The position numbers were made by a program, and so were the translations under genes. 64,000 nt of DNA, from assembly GCA_945881915.1 (NCBI GenBank), contig CAMCVW010000009.1:1-64000 (forward strand). The letters run 5' to 3'. The stretch is from Thermoflexus hugenholtzii JAD2. GTDB taxonomy: Bacteria > Chloroflexota > Chloroflexia > Chloroflexales > Roseiflexaceae. Under the pieces are notes generated by a model. The model made no database searches. It saw nothing but the letters and a program-made list of their open reading frames with translations, and was not told the origin of the DNA. Within the stretch, counting starts at the first letter, position 1. Every line of letters starts with the position of its first letter. Of this stretch, positions 48,767-57,930 are shown one piece after another.

Positions 48767-49378
48767 ATGATTCATCGCATGAATGTGGTACTCAAGCCTG
48801 CAGTCTGGCTCGTGCTGACTGCAGGCATCTTGTTGGTCGCGTGGTACGTGATATCACCCAAGGCAGTCGTCGCCGAACCATTGAGTGCGGTGCCAGCAGA
48901 AGAACCACTAGCGCTCGAAGCAGCACTCCCCGAGCCGACGTCAGTGAGCGCGCCGGATGTCGTGGTCTATGTGACTGGCGCAGTTGCTCGTCCCGGCTTG
49001 TATGCGTTAGCGTCGACAGATCGGGTCGGAGCTGCCGTTGCGGCGGCTGGAGGAATGACGCACGATGCGGCCTATGACACCGTCAATATGGCAGAGCATC
49101 TCGTCGATGCGCAGCACATCCACATCCCATTTGAGAGCGAACCGGTGAGCGCGCCCGTGGGAAGTTCAGATGCATCTGCACCTGCATCACTCGTGGCAAT
49201 CAATACGGCGAGTGTCGCCGATCTGACACAGCTTCCTGGCATTGGCACGAGCATCGCCGAGCGCATCATTGCCTACCGCACCGCACATGGACCTTTTCGA
49301 TCGTTGGCTGATTTGGATGCAGTCAGTGGGATAGGCAGCGCGCTCTTAGAGCGTATAGCGCCGTTTCTGCGATTTTGA
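48767..49378 (+). CDS. comEA: ComEA-type DNA-binding competence protein
   Basis: A 203-residue protein with one N-terminal TM (VWLVLTAGILLVAWYVI), an Ala/Pro/Glu linker, an SLBB domain (VVVYVTGAVARPGLYAL) and a C-terminal pair of helix-hairpin-helix motifs (AINTASVADLTQLPGIG, DLDAVSGIG). In naturally transformable bacteria ComEA binds incoming DNA outside the membrane and hands it to ComEC. No comEC is in the window. GGAGG precedes the ATG. Confidence 0.9.
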   Translation: MIHRMNVVLKPAVWLVLTAGILLVAWYVISPKAVVAEPLSAVPAEEPLALEAALPEPTSVSAPDVVVYVTGAVARPGLYALASTDRVGAAVAAAGGMTHDAAYDTVNMAEHLVDAQHIHIPFESEPVSAPVGSSDASAPASLVAINTASVADLTQLPGIGTSIAERIIAYRTAHGPFRSLADLDAVSGIGSALLERIAPFLRF

Positions 49379-49484
49379 TGCATAATACTACGCAGGAGTG
49401 TAGGTCAACGTCGACCGATAGCACGCAATGGTGTTGCTCCACATTGTCTGCTCGATGGTCTTGCACGAGCACCGAGGAGTCAAC

Positions 49485-50918
49485 ATGTTATCTACAACAC
49501 GCCGAACCCGTATCGTCGCCACGATTGGGCCGGCTACAGAGTCACCCGCGCAACTCGATGCGTTGATTGCTGCGGGAATGAACGTGGCACGCATGAATTT
49601 TTCGCATGGGACGCACAGCGATCATGCGCGACGGATTGCCGACGTGCGTGCTGCGGCAGCACGAGCTCATCGACCGATTGCAATCTTGCAGGATCTGCAA
49701 GGCCCCAAGATTCGCACCGGGGCATTAGTGGGTGGTCTATCCGTCATGCTGGTAGTTGGAGCAGAACTCACCATCACTATAGATGTCATTGAGGGGACGA
49801 GTGCGTGCGTATCGACGACCTACACACACCTTCCGAGCGATGTCACGATCGGTGATCGAATACTGGTGAGTGATGGCCTCATCGAACTCCAGGTCACACA
49901 GGTCAGTGCGCGTGCGGTCAAAACAAGGATTATCTCGGGCGGGGAACTCCGCCAAAATCAAGGAATCAATTTGCCGGGTGTCGCGGTCAGCATCCCTGCG
50001 TTGACTGACAAAGATCGCGAAGACCTCGCATTTGGGCTGAGCCAAGGTGTGGACTATGTGGCTCTGTCATTTGTGCGTCGTGCTGCCGATATGCTCCTCA
50101 TTCGCGACGTGATTGCGTCCTACGGTGCAGCTGTCGGCGTGATTGCCAAAATCGAAAAACCAGAAGCACTAGACGACCTCGATGCCATCCTGCAGTTGTG
50201 CGATGGTGTCATGGTCGCGCGTGGTGATTTGGGCGTCGAAATGCCGCCTGAACAAGTACCATTGGCCCAAAAGCGCATCATCGAGGCAGCAAATTTTATG
50301 GGTGTACCGGTCATCACTGCTACACAGATGTTGGATTCGATGATTCGCAACCCGCGACCGACGCGTGCCGAAGCAAGCGACGTCGCCAATGCCATCATCG
50401 ATGGCTCCGATGCAGTCATGTTGAGTGGTGAAACAGCCACGGGCGCATGGCCGGTCGATGCAGTCCAAATGATGCATCGCATCGCACTCGAAGCCGAACG
50501 ATCTGGCCGGCATCATACACATGGGGTTCCGTCGCAACGGGCGCACGGTCCTGCAGATGCAGTTGCTGCAGCCATGTGCCGTGCCGCCTGCGAGGTGGCC
50601 ACCGAAGTGGGGGCTGTCGCAATCCTCGCCTTCACCATGAGCGGATTGACCGCGCGTCTCGTTGCCCGCAGTCGGCCAAATATGCCGGTGATAGCGGTGT
50701 CGCCGGAACTGCAAACGGTGAATCGGTTGTCGTTGGTGTGGGGAATTCACGCCATCCACGGACGCGCAGTCAGTCGTCTCGATGACCTCATTGACATGCT
50801 CCTCATCATGCTGGTCGGCCAAGGGTTGTTCCCCAAAGGAGCAAAAGTTGTGTTGGTTGGCGGTCACCCCATTGCGATGGGAGGGTCAACGAACTTCGTA
50901 AAGGTAATCGAATTGTGA
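49485..50918 (+). CDS. pyk: Pyruvate kinase
   Basis: A 477-residue pyruvate kinase making pyruvate and ATP from phosphoenolpyruvate. It has RRTRIVATIGPA at the start, NFSHGTH, LQGPKIRTG, the B domain, the signature IAKIEKPEALDD, and MVARGDLGVEMP. The C-terminal allosteric domain is present (ILAFTMSGLTARLVARSRP). No extra C-terminal phosphohistidine domain. The ATG at 49485 follows GAGGAG. The next gene starts in the stop codon. Confidence 0.96.
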   Translation: MLSTTRRTRIVATIGPATESPAQLDALIAAGMNVARMNFSHGTHSDHARRIADVRAAAARAHRPIAILQDLQGPKIRTGALVGGLSVMLVVGAELTITIDVIEGTSACVSTTYTHLPSDVTIGDRILVSDGLIELQVTQVSARAVKTRIISGGELRQNQGINLPGVAVSIPALTDKDREDLAFGLSQGVDYVALSFVRRAADMLLIRDVIASYGAAVGVIAKIEKPEALDDLDAILQLCDGVMVARGDLGVEMPPEQVPLAQKRIIEAANFMGVPVITATQMLDSMIRNPRPTRAEASDVANAIIDGSDAVMLSGETATGAWPVDAVQMMHRIALEAERSGRHHTHGVPSQRAHGPADAVAAAMCRAACEVATEVGAVAILAFTMSGLTARLVARSRPNMPVIAVSPELQTVNRLSLVWGIHAIHGRAVSRLDDLIDMLLIMLVGQGLFPKGAKVVLVGGHPIAMGGSTNFVKVIEL

Positions 50919-51769
50919 TGAGCACCGCGATAGCTAGGTTGCGCTTTTTCCGCATTGGTGGATTGGTCTTGGTCATCTCGGTAGCGATGTCGTTTGGCGA
51001 TCATGCGCAAGCAGCGGATTTGGTTGCTCCGCACGCAGCGCTCGTAGACATCAACCCAGATGGTACAGTGACGTTGCTGCTTGAGCTACACGGTGCAGTC
51101 GATGCGCCAACTGTGCTGATGCTCCCTACTGGTGCCTATGCCAGGCGTGATGATTCAATTATGTTGGGACGATTGCTTGAACGTTATCTGGTCCCGTTGG
51201 AAACAACAGAAGTGCTCGAATTCAACGGTGTACTCGATGCTACCCAGATTCCTACATTGACCCCGTATCTACGTGCAACCCCAGCCAGCGGCACGGTCAA
51301 TCAAGACGGGGCACGTGTCGATGTACCTGCAGTTCCTCCTGAAGCAGTCTATACGCTCTTTGTCGAGTGCCCACAATGCGCGCCGGGATGGTATGTGACC
51401 GCGCTCGCGCAGCTGCCGCAATATGCGCCGGTGGTGGTGTTGGGTGATGGAGTCGCTGAATGTGTCGGGATGTGGCGTGTGCGTGCCACACGCGATGCCG
51501 ACATCGGTGCGGGAATTCCCGCCCGCGTCGTGTCACTTTTGTCCATCCAGGATGTGGGGGCGGCGGGGATGTGCCGTACCGGGAGTGCGCAATCGGCCGA
51601 GGTGACAGCGCCAGTTCGTTTGGTGGTCGCTGATGGTACCCAGACGCTGATGCGTTTGGTACTGTGCCTCGTCGGCGTCTTGTTGCTCAGTGTCGCGTCG
51701 TTCTATGGGGCATTGGCGTTGACCAAACGGATGCACAGTGCCGTCGGCTTCCGCCGAGAAAACCCTTGA
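50918..51769 (+). CDS. Secreted single-TM protein of unknown function
   Basis: About 283 residues with an N-terminal signal peptide (cut near HAQA-AD), a mostly beta-rich ectodomain holding four or more cysteines (FVECPQCAPGW, DGVAECVG, GMCRTG), and a C-terminal TM (LVLCLVGVLLLSVASFYGALAL) with a basic tail inside. This is type I topology. I recognise no family. It is coupled to pyk by overlapping stop/start codons and followed by the glycosidase-like gene. Confidence 0.75.
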   Translation: MSTAIARLRFFRIGGLVLVISVAMSFGDHAQAADLVAPHAALVDINPDGTVTLLLELHGAVDAPTVLMLPTGAYARRDDSIMLGRLLERYLVPLETTEVLEFNGVLDATQIPTLTPYLRATPASGTVNQDGARVDVPAVPPEAVYTLFVECPQCAPGWYVTALAQLPQYAPVVVLGDGVAECVGMWRVRATRDADIGAGIPARVVSLLSIQDVGAAGMCRTGSAQSAEVTAPVRLVVADGTQTLMRLVLCLVGVLLLSVASFYGALALTKRMHSAVGFRRENP

Positions 51770-51796
51770 TTAGTAACGATGAGGTTGAGTATCTCT

Positions 51797-53110
51797 ATGC
51801 AGAAGCTGTGGTGGTCAATAGTGTGTATCGCGTGTGTGCTGGCGTTCACGGGTCAGGCGGAACAACCCCGTGCCGCAGCAGCTCCGCGCCCCAGTGCCAC
51901 CCCGACGCGTAGGGCAACGGTCACTGCCAGTCCCACCGCCACACGGATGCCCGGGGCACGCGTGCCAGCAGATATGATGGGGTTGGTCGGTCGTGACCCG
52001 TTTTTCGAGACAAAAGACGGAAAACCGAATAGGGTCGCCCAAGATACCATGGGGCGCACCATGTCTGCCCTCGGTGTTCGCTGGGTACGCATCGATATGC
52101 GCATTCCTGCTGATTATTGGGCGTCAGATGCGGCGGTAGATACGGCAATCGGGCAGTATGATTACTTCATAAAAACGGTAGCACCGCGCGAAAAGTTGAA
52201 AGTACTCTTGCTGGTAAACTTCGATGTCGTCATGGGTGTTGATGCCAACGAGATTAGCAAAGGCCCATTCACCCCTCACACGACCTATGGACCACGGTAC
52301 AACGCCTATATGCGGGTCTGGATGACACGTGTACAGCGGATTGTGACTCGCTACGGCAAAGCACTGGGAGCAATCGAGGTTCTGAACGAGGCGAACCGTC
52401 TCCCACAATACAGTGTTGGCGGGCCAATCGGCAATGCCGTCCCCGCCGAGATCTGGGCACAACTGACCACGACCCTCTACCGGGCATGCAATGGCGGTCG
52501 GTTGCGTGCTGCGTGTGAAGGCACGCCGATTGTCTTTGGAGGCTTGCACCCACGTGGCACAAATGCACAGGGCGGCGTGGCTGCACAGAGCGATATAGAC
52601 TACCTCGCGTCTGTGTATCGCTCAGGTGCATTTGTATCCGCCAAAAAGCAACTTGGTCGGTGGCCGCTAGACGCAGTTGCGTACCACCCGTACCCCGTTG
52701 AACTTCAGTACGTCGGTGTGAAGACTATGGGCCAGGCAATGGATCGCCTACGGGCACGATTACGCACGTTGCAAGACGGATTGCGCCCAGTGTGGATCAC
52801 CGAACTTGGCTACAACGTCGGCTATGGTCGCCAGACCGAGGCGGGGCAAGCGAAATTTCTTGGTGCGAGTTACCGCATCCTCGCTGCGCGTAGACTCCCA
52901 AATGGTGCGCGTGAAGTCGGTGTGGTGTTTTGGTTCAAATACGAAGATTTTCCACCGGATAGTGGTGTCAATGCCCAAAAATGGGGTCTTGTACACATCC
53001 CGTTTGTCGTTGGACTCTGTCCGGGTGGGGCCTGTTATCGAGCAAATGGTATGCCAACACTCTATCGCCGGGCATGGTATGTCTACCGGGATTTGAGTCC
53101 AAGCAAGTAA
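51797..53110 (+). CDS. Secreted clan-A-like glycoside hydrolase
   Basis: About 437 residues. A signal peptide or TM anchor and a Pro/Thr/Ala linker (ATPTRRATVTAS) precede a TIM-barrel-like domain. IEVLNEANR fits the acid/base Asn-Glu pair at the end of strand 4, and VWITELGYN the nucleophile Glu at strand 7, as in clan GH-A. DAVAYHPYP is a typical strand-6 segment. Family and substrate are uncertain. The ATG at 51797 has GAGGT upstream, while another ATG 18 bases earlier lacks a ribosome site. Confidence 0.78.
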   Translation: MQKLWWSIVCIACVLAFTGQAEQPRAAAAPRPSATPTRRATVTASPTATRMPGARVPADMMGLVGRDPFFETKDGKPNRVAQDTMGRTMSALGVRWVRIDMRIPADYWASDAAVDTAIGQYDYFIKTVAPREKLKVLLLVNFDVVMGVDANEISKGPFTPHTTYGPRYNAYMRVWMTRVQRIVTRYGKALGAIEVLNEANRLPQYSVGGPIGNAVPAEIWAQLTTTLYRACNGGRLRAACEGTPIVFGGLHPRGTNAQGGVAAQSDIDYLASVYRSGAFVSAKKQLGRWPLDAVAYHPYPVELQYVGVKTMGQAMDRLRARLRTLQDGLRPVWITELGYNVGYGRQTEAGQAKFLGASYRILAARRLPNGAREVGVVFWFKYEDFPPDSGVNAQKWGLVHIPFVVGLCPGGACYRANGMPTLYRRAWYVYRDLSPSK

Positions 53111-53205
53111 CGTTGGTCGTCGCCTCACATATAGGCGGATGTGCCGAAGCATATGCGCGCATCCTGATATACCGTACCCAGGCCTCCCGAGCGAATCGCT
53201 GCGTT

Positions 53206-53919
53206 TTATGGTGCACTCCACTGGTGCGCATAGTCGACGACGCTGGCAATATAGCCTACGACGTCGTTTTCGCTTTCGGGAGCATAGACCGGTACAATTG
53301 CCTCGACGGTCGTCAGTCCCCGTTGGCTGATATACTCGTCCGCGATGAGGCGATACCAATCATGAATACCGGTTTGCCAATCTCGGTAGTCACGGAATCG
53401 GCCATAGCAGCGTGAGTATTCCGCACAGATGATATTGCCTACGTTGTGTGTTGAACTCCCATCGTCCTTCCAGCCACTCCATTCGGGATTGGTAGCCAAA
53501 TTCGATTCGTGCATAAAGAACGCGAGTGCAAACACCGGGTTGATGTTGTATTGCAGACCTTCATCGATCCAGAACTGTCCAGTCCCCGCGGCAGGTGAAT
53601 TATAGAGCCGTAGGATTTCGTCGATGCGTGCGGCACTGATGGTGGGCGGGCCGACGATGAGCGTTGTCCCTGGTGGTCGGAAGCGTGGATCTGTGCGCAG
53701 CGAAGAAAAAATCAGCGCGTTCCAGTTCAGCCGTGGTGTTTGGTCGGACATCTGGGTCTCGGATTCAGGTGTATACAAGTGCCGCCAACTCGCCAGCGCC
53801 ACGAGGCATGCCACGGCACAGGCAAATACGAGCCACGTGTTGCAGCCCGACAGCGTACGACGGCGTTTTGTAGGCGCCCGTGGTCCCTCTTGTGCGGCCG
53901 ATCTCCGACGTTGTGTCAT
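53206..53919 (-). CDS. Glucosaminidase-like (lysozyme-fold) membrane protein
   Basis: A 237-residue protein with a basic cytoplasmic start, one TM (WLVFACAVACLVALASW) and an extracellular domain. ISAARIDEILRLYNSPAAGTG, then NPVFALAFFMHESNLAT with a catalytic-type Glu, and NVGNIICAEYSR match the lysozyme-like N-acetylglucosaminidase fold of cell-wall hydrolases. It overlaps the eIF2B-like gene upstream by four bases (ATGA), so is expressed with it. Peptidoglycan or other glycan is the likely target. Confidence 0.82.
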   Translation of the reverse strand: MTQRRRSAAQEGPRAPTKRRRTLSGCNTWLVFACAVACLVALASWRHLYTPESETQMSDQTPRLNWNALIFSSLRTDPRFRPPGTTLIVGPPTISAARIDEILRLYNSPAAGTGQFWIDEGLQYNINPVFALAFFMHESNLATNPEWSGWKDDGSSTHNVGNIICAEYSRCYGRFRDYRDWQTGIHDWYRLIADEYISQRGLTTVEAIVPVYAPESENDVVGYIASVVDYAHQWSAP

Positions 53920-54881
53920 GCGTCCCCCGGTTCGTCAGATTGATTGTCTCTACGGAGTCCACATCGGTATGGCATATCGAGCAGCGCTCCACGACCACGC
54001 AACCATGGATGGATTCGTTCAGCCGCTAACCAGGCTTCGATTGCCGGTGCAGGCAGCGAACCCCGTTCGGTAATCACCCCGCTGACACGTTCAATGGGAG
54101 TGACATCGTAAGCCGTCGGGTAATGTGATTCGTCAGGGGTATTTGGACCGTCAAAAGACAAGCTTGTCCATCCCCTCTGAAAAAAAGCGCTGGGAAGGAA
54201 TTTCTCGCTCGTACAAAAAGAATAAAAGGGAACGAGATGTGCGTGGGCAAGTGTTGCCAGTGCGGCGGTACCCGCGGTGTTGGTCAACCCGTATACATCT
54301 AACGTATCTGCACCGACAACAACCGCATCGACCCCGTTGATGGTCGCTGCGGCTGCGGGATATTCTATTGCATTGACGGTGAGTCCTATTGCAGCGATGC
54401 GTTCTCCTAAAGCGCTGTGGGCGCGCTGGTCATTTGCGGCCACGCAGACCACGTCTATGCGCTGACCGTTGCGCAGAGCATGTTGCAATGCATACAACAC
54501 GGTAGTGCTGTAACCGTAGAGCATGACGGTCTTGCACTGACTGAGTATCGACATGCTATGGTTTGCGGTGTCCGGGACCCGCTGGATGAGTTGTTGCCGA
54601 AAAGTGGTGACGACGTCGACAAGTACACGCTGTGCAACACGAACGGATTGAATGGGTTCGAGGGCAATCAGCAGCGTATTGAGTAGATTCACCAGAGAAC
54701 CGACGGCGTGTTTTTGTGATATTTGATACCATGCAGTCATGTAGATATCGCGCCGCAATGCGCCAATGGTTGTCGACCCTGCCGCGTTCGCGAGGGCAAG
54801 CAGTTCATCGGCGGCGCGGACTGCTACTTGGGCTGCACCAAAACGTTGCTCGAGGATCATGGTGACCTCAATGGGTGGCAT
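53916..54881 (-). CDS. eIF2B alpha/beta/delta-like protein (sugar-phosphate isomerase family)
   Basis: About 321 residues. The C-terminal Rossmann part contains VMLYGYSTTVLYAL and VVVGADTLDVYGLTNTAGTAALA, the GADT...G-N-x-x-G-T segment of the eIF2B-like family, whose bacterial members include methylthioribose-1-phosphate and ribose-1,5-bisphosphate isomerases. The Cys of these isomerases is not clearly placed (CTSEKFLP is one candidate). The ATG at 54881 follows GAGGAAC; another ATG lies 21 bases upstream. It is paired with a glucosaminidase-like gene. Confidence 0.78.
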   Translation of the reverse strand: MPPIEVTMILEQRFGAAQVAVRAADELLALANAAGSTTIGALRRDIYMTAWYQISQKHAVGSLVNLLNTLLIALEPIQSVRVAQRVLVDVVTTFRQQLIQRVPDTANHSMSILSQCKTVMLYGYSTTVLYALQHALRNGQRIDVVCVAANDQRAHSALGERIAAIGLTVNAIEYPAAAATINGVDAVVVGADTLDVYGLTNTAGTAALATLAHAHLVPFYSFCTSEKFLPSAFFQRGWTSLSFDGPNTPDESHYPTAYDVTPIERVSGVITERGSLPAPAIEAWLAAERIHPWLRGRGALLDMPYRCGLRRDNQSDEPGDA

Positions 54882-55094
54882 GAGTTCCTCGTCGAACGTC
54901 ATGCAGCGGAATATGCACCATCAACGTCGAATGGTATCCCAAGATTATATCATCAGGGTGGAAAAAAACGCAGCTGGATTGTCTGCGCGCGAACCTCATC
55001 TATTGCTCATACCCTTTTCACGGGATGTTCAGTGATATCAGCGAAAATAAGCTTGTTTGCATGACGAACATATTGACATCAAAAGAGGGAAACT

Positions 55095-56279
55095 ATGGGA
55101 CGGACCAATACATTCATTCTGGTCGTGGTGCTGTTATTGACACTCCTCGGTGGCGCAGTGCTCGGGGCACTTGCAGGAGCTGGTGTGTCGGTGTACCTCA
55201 TCCAAAAACGGCTGAGTCAGCCTGTGACCGTCGTCGCAAGCCAAATCGACACACGCTTGCTTGCACCGACACTGACGTCGCTCCCCGCAGTCATAGCCAC
55301 CATCCCAACCGCTGTTCCTGCTGCATCCGTGCCGCAGAATGCTGTGTCGACTGGTGAGGATATTCCAGCCATGATCGCGCGCGTTGGGGACGCGGTGGTG
55401 ACCGTCGAAAACTATTCGAATCCGAATCAGCCAAATATACCCACCTCTACCGGGTCGGGTGCAATCATTAGCCCTGACGGATTCATCGTAACGAACAATC
55501 ACGTCATTGCGGATGCGTTGCAGTTGCAGGTCCTATATGCAGACGGCACATCGCACGAAGCAACGTTAATCGGCTCCGATCCGCTGAACGATGTTGCAGT
55601 GATTCGCGTCACCGATGCAGTCCCGGCTGTTATGACTTTGGGCGATTCGGATGCGCTTCGTCAGGGAGAGACAGTGATAGCAATCGGCAGTCCATTGGGG
55701 GACTATCGAAACACAGTGACCGTTGGTGTGGTCAGCGCATTGAATCGCAATGTGGACGATGGAGCTCCAGAAGGATTGATCCAGACCGATGCGGCCATCA
55801 ATCATGGGAACAGTGGTGGTCCCTTGTTGAATGCGCGCGGCGAAATTGTCGGACTCAACACGCTCGTCGTCCGTGGCTCTGCAACAACGAATGACACTGC
55901 ACAAGGACTGGGATTTGCGGTACCAGCAACAATTGTACGGAAGGTTGCGGATCAGCTTATCGCCTACGGCGAAGTCCGTTACCCGTTCTTGGGAATAACC
56001 TACGGAATGATTACTCCCGCCATCGTCGAGGCAAACAAACTGAATGTCAAACAAGGTGCATATGTCTCGGGTGTGACCGATGGCGGACCCGCACAGACTG
56101 CCGGTATTCGACCCGGGGATGTCATTTTGACGATCGATGGCGTGCGCCTGGGAGAGACTGATTCTTTGCGCGGTGTGTTGCTTCGCTACAATCCCGGTGA
56201 CGTCGTGACCGTGAAGGTCCTCCGGGTTGACACAGAGAAGGAATTCCGTGTTACTCTGGCGACACGTCCGATGCCGTAA
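55095..56279 (+). CDS. HtrA/DegP-type serine protease
   Basis: A 394-residue protein with an N-terminal TM anchor (FILVVVLLLTLLGGAVLGAL), a trypsin-like domain with the triad His136 (TNNHVIA), Asp166 (LNDVAVIRV) and Ser240 (NHGNSGGPL), and one C-terminal PDZ domain (GVTDGGPAQTAGIRPGDVIL). It controls the quality of envelope proteins outside the membrane. AGAGGG precedes the ATG and a strong terminator follows, so it is a single-gene unit. Confidence 0.95.
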   Translation: MGRTNTFILVVVLLLTLLGGAVLGALAGAGVSVYLIQKRLSQPVTVVASQIDTRLLAPTLTSLPAVIATIPTAVPAASVPQNAVSTGEDIPAMIARVGDAVVTVENYSNPNQPNIPTSTGSGAIISPDGFIVTNNHVIADALQLQVLYADGTSHEATLIGSDPLNDVAVIRVTDAVPAVMTLGDSDALRQGETVIAIGSPLGDYRNTVTVGVVSALNRNVDDGAPEGLIQTDAAINHGNSGGPLLNARGEIVGLNTLVVRGSATTNDTAQGLGFAVPATIVRKVADQLIAYGEVRYPFLGITYGMITPAIVEANKLNVKQGAYVSGVTDGGPAQTAGIRPGDVILTIDGVRLGETDSLRGVLLRYNPGDVVTVKVLRVDTEKEFRVTLATRPMP

Positions 56280-56299
56280 CCGATTCTTGAGGTCTGCTG

Positions 56300-56331
56300 A
56301 CACCACCCCGTTCGACGGGGTGGTGTTTTTT
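56300..56331 (+). terminator. Intrinsic terminator after htrA-like gene
   Basis: ACACCACCCCG pairs with CGGGGTGGTGT across the loop TTCGA and is followed by T(5-6). The stem has 11 bp. Confidence 0.93.
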
Positions 56332-56344
56332 GGTGGTAGGGAAT

Positions 56345-56353
56345 TGGTAGAAT
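56345..56353 (+). promoter_or_regulatory. Possible extended -10 of the FGGY kinase gene
   Basis: TGGTAGAAT at 56345-56353 is an extended -10 element (TGnTAGAAT) with no good -35. It lies 14 bases after the htrA terminator and 30 bases before the kinase ATG. Confidence 0.4.
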
Positions 56354-56382
56354 GGACAAAACCGTAGCCGAAACAGAGAACC

Positions 56383-57876
56383 ATGCAGCATGTGATTGAT
56401 CAGTCAACCTCCGCCGGTGTGGTATTGACCATCGATATCGGTACCAGTTCCGTCCGTGTGTTGGCATATGACCGCTCCGCACGCAAAGTCAACGCCATCG
56501 AGGGTCGCCGTACGGTAGAAGTCGACACTGATGCACAGGGAGCAGCCGAAGTCGATGCGCTTCAGCTCTGTGTGCAATTGGCGGCATGCATCGACGAGGT
56601 GCTGGCACAACTCGATGTCGTGACGCAACCCGTGTTAGCAGTGGGAATCGCCGTGATGGCGACGACGATGGTGGGAGTGAATGCACTGGGTATCCCCGTT
56701 GGTCCGTTGCGTACCTATGCCGATACGCAGAGTGATGGCCATGCACGGTCATTGCGCGAGCAGGTGTCCGAAGCAATCGTTCATCAACGGACAGGGTGTA
56801 TGATCCGTCCGAATTACTGGCCGGCTCGATTTGCCTGGCTCCAGACCGAAAAGCACGCCGAATGGCAGGTAGCAACCCAGTGGTTGTCGATTGGTGCGTT
56901 CATTACACAGGAATTCACCGGATTTGCGCAGATGACTTATAGCGAGGCTTCCTGGACTGGCCTCCTCGATCGGCTCACACTTGATTGGGATGCTCCTTGG
57001 TTGGCGCATCTTGGCGTTTCGGCGCGTGTTTTGGCGCACCTCCAGGATGCAGACCACGCCTTGCCGCCGTTGACGCACCGGTGGGCAACACGTTGGCCAC
57101 AGCTGGCGCAAGTACCGTGGTACGGTGCAATCGGCGACGGGGCTGCAGCAAATGTGGGGAGCGGCTGCATCGACGAACAGTTTCTCGCCTTAACCGTGGG
57201 AACAACCGGTGCGCTTCGCATCGCTTTGCCGGGCACACCACAGCCCCCACCAGGATTGTGGTGTTATCGCATCGATCGCAACACGGCATTGGTCGGCGGG
57301 GCAACGAGCGAAGGAGGGAACGTCTACCAGTGGGTGCGCAATACACTGCGACTCGATGGTGACGAGGCGCTCATCCAGGCACGCCTCGCAGCCTACGAAC
57401 CCGATGCGCACGGATTGACCATTTTGCCACTCTATGCGGGTGAGCGCAGTCCCGGTTGGGCTGGGGAAGCCAAGGCTACGATTCACGGTTTGCACCTCGG
57501 AACATCCCCGTGGGACATTGCGCGGGCGAGTCTCGAGGCAATTGCGCTGCGCTTTGGACAGATAGCAGCAGCGTTGCCGCAAACTGGAATGGTCATTGCC
57601 AGCGGTGGTGCGCTCGAGCATTCACCGGTATGGATGCAAATTTGCGCGGATGTGCTTGGGCGCCCGGTCTATGCCTCAGGGGTCGAAGAGGCTACCGCTC
57701 GTGGTGCGGCACTGTTGGTGCTCCGTCATTTGCGGCTGATCCCGTCGTTCGCTGCGCTCCCGACCACGCCATCGCATGTCTATGTGCCGCATCCCGCCGC
57801 TACCGAACGTTACGCGATTGCCGCGCATCGTCAGAAGCGCCTGTATGAGCGGATGATCGTTACTCCCTTCCTCTGA
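56383..57876 (+). CDS. FGGY-family carbohydrate kinase
   Basis: A 497-residue sugar kinase of the FGGY fold. The N-terminal ATP motif is LTIDIGTSSVRVLAYD; the catalytic Asp is Asp252 in YGAIGDGAAANVGSG, and a second phosphate motif is ALTVGTTGALR. The C-terminal domain has YAGERSPGWAGEAKATIHGL, a sequence found in gluconate and xylulose kinases. Gluconokinase is the closest guess. It stands between terminator and a new promoter and is not clearly in an operon. Confidence 0.87.
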   Translation: MQHVIDQSTSAGVVLTIDIGTSSVRVLAYDRSARKVNAIEGRRTVEVDTDAQGAAEVDALQLCVQLAACIDEVLAQLDVVTQPVLAVGIAVMATTMVGVNALGIPVGPLRTYADTQSDGHARSLREQVSEAIVHQRTGCMIRPNYWPARFAWLQTEKHAEWQVATQWLSIGAFITQEFTGFAQMTYSEASWTGLLDRLTLDWDAPWLAHLGVSARVLAHLQDADHALPPLTHRWATRWPQLAQVPWYGAIGDGAAANVGSGCIDEQFLALTVGTTGALRIALPGTPQPPPGLWCYRIDRNTALVGGATSEGGNVYQWVRNTLRLDGDEALIQARLAAYEPDAHGLTILPLYAGERSPGWAGEAKATIHGLHLGTSPWDIARASLEAIALRFGQIAAALPQTGMVIASGGALEHSPVWMQICADVLGRPVYASGVEEATARGAALLVLRHLRLIPSFAALPTTPSHVYVPHPAATERYAIAAHRQKRLYERMIVTPFL

Positions 57877-57890
57877 CGGAGGCAATGGTT

Positions 57891-57930
57891 GGTGATACAC
57901 TAGACGAAATCTACTCAGGAGGGATTCACG
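57891..57930 (+). promoter_or_regulatory. Extended -10 and strong ribosome site before the DsbA-like gene
   Basis: TGATACACT at 57893-57901 fits an extended -10 (TGnTACACT), and CAGGAGGGA follows about 15 bases later, ahead of the ATG at 57931. This suggests the amino-acid gene cluster is transcribed from here. Confidence 0.45.

Noticed and set aside
55409-55425. TTCGAATCC-like tRNA T-loop sequence
   Set aside because: It is inside the htrA-like gene and no cloverleaf can be folded around it.
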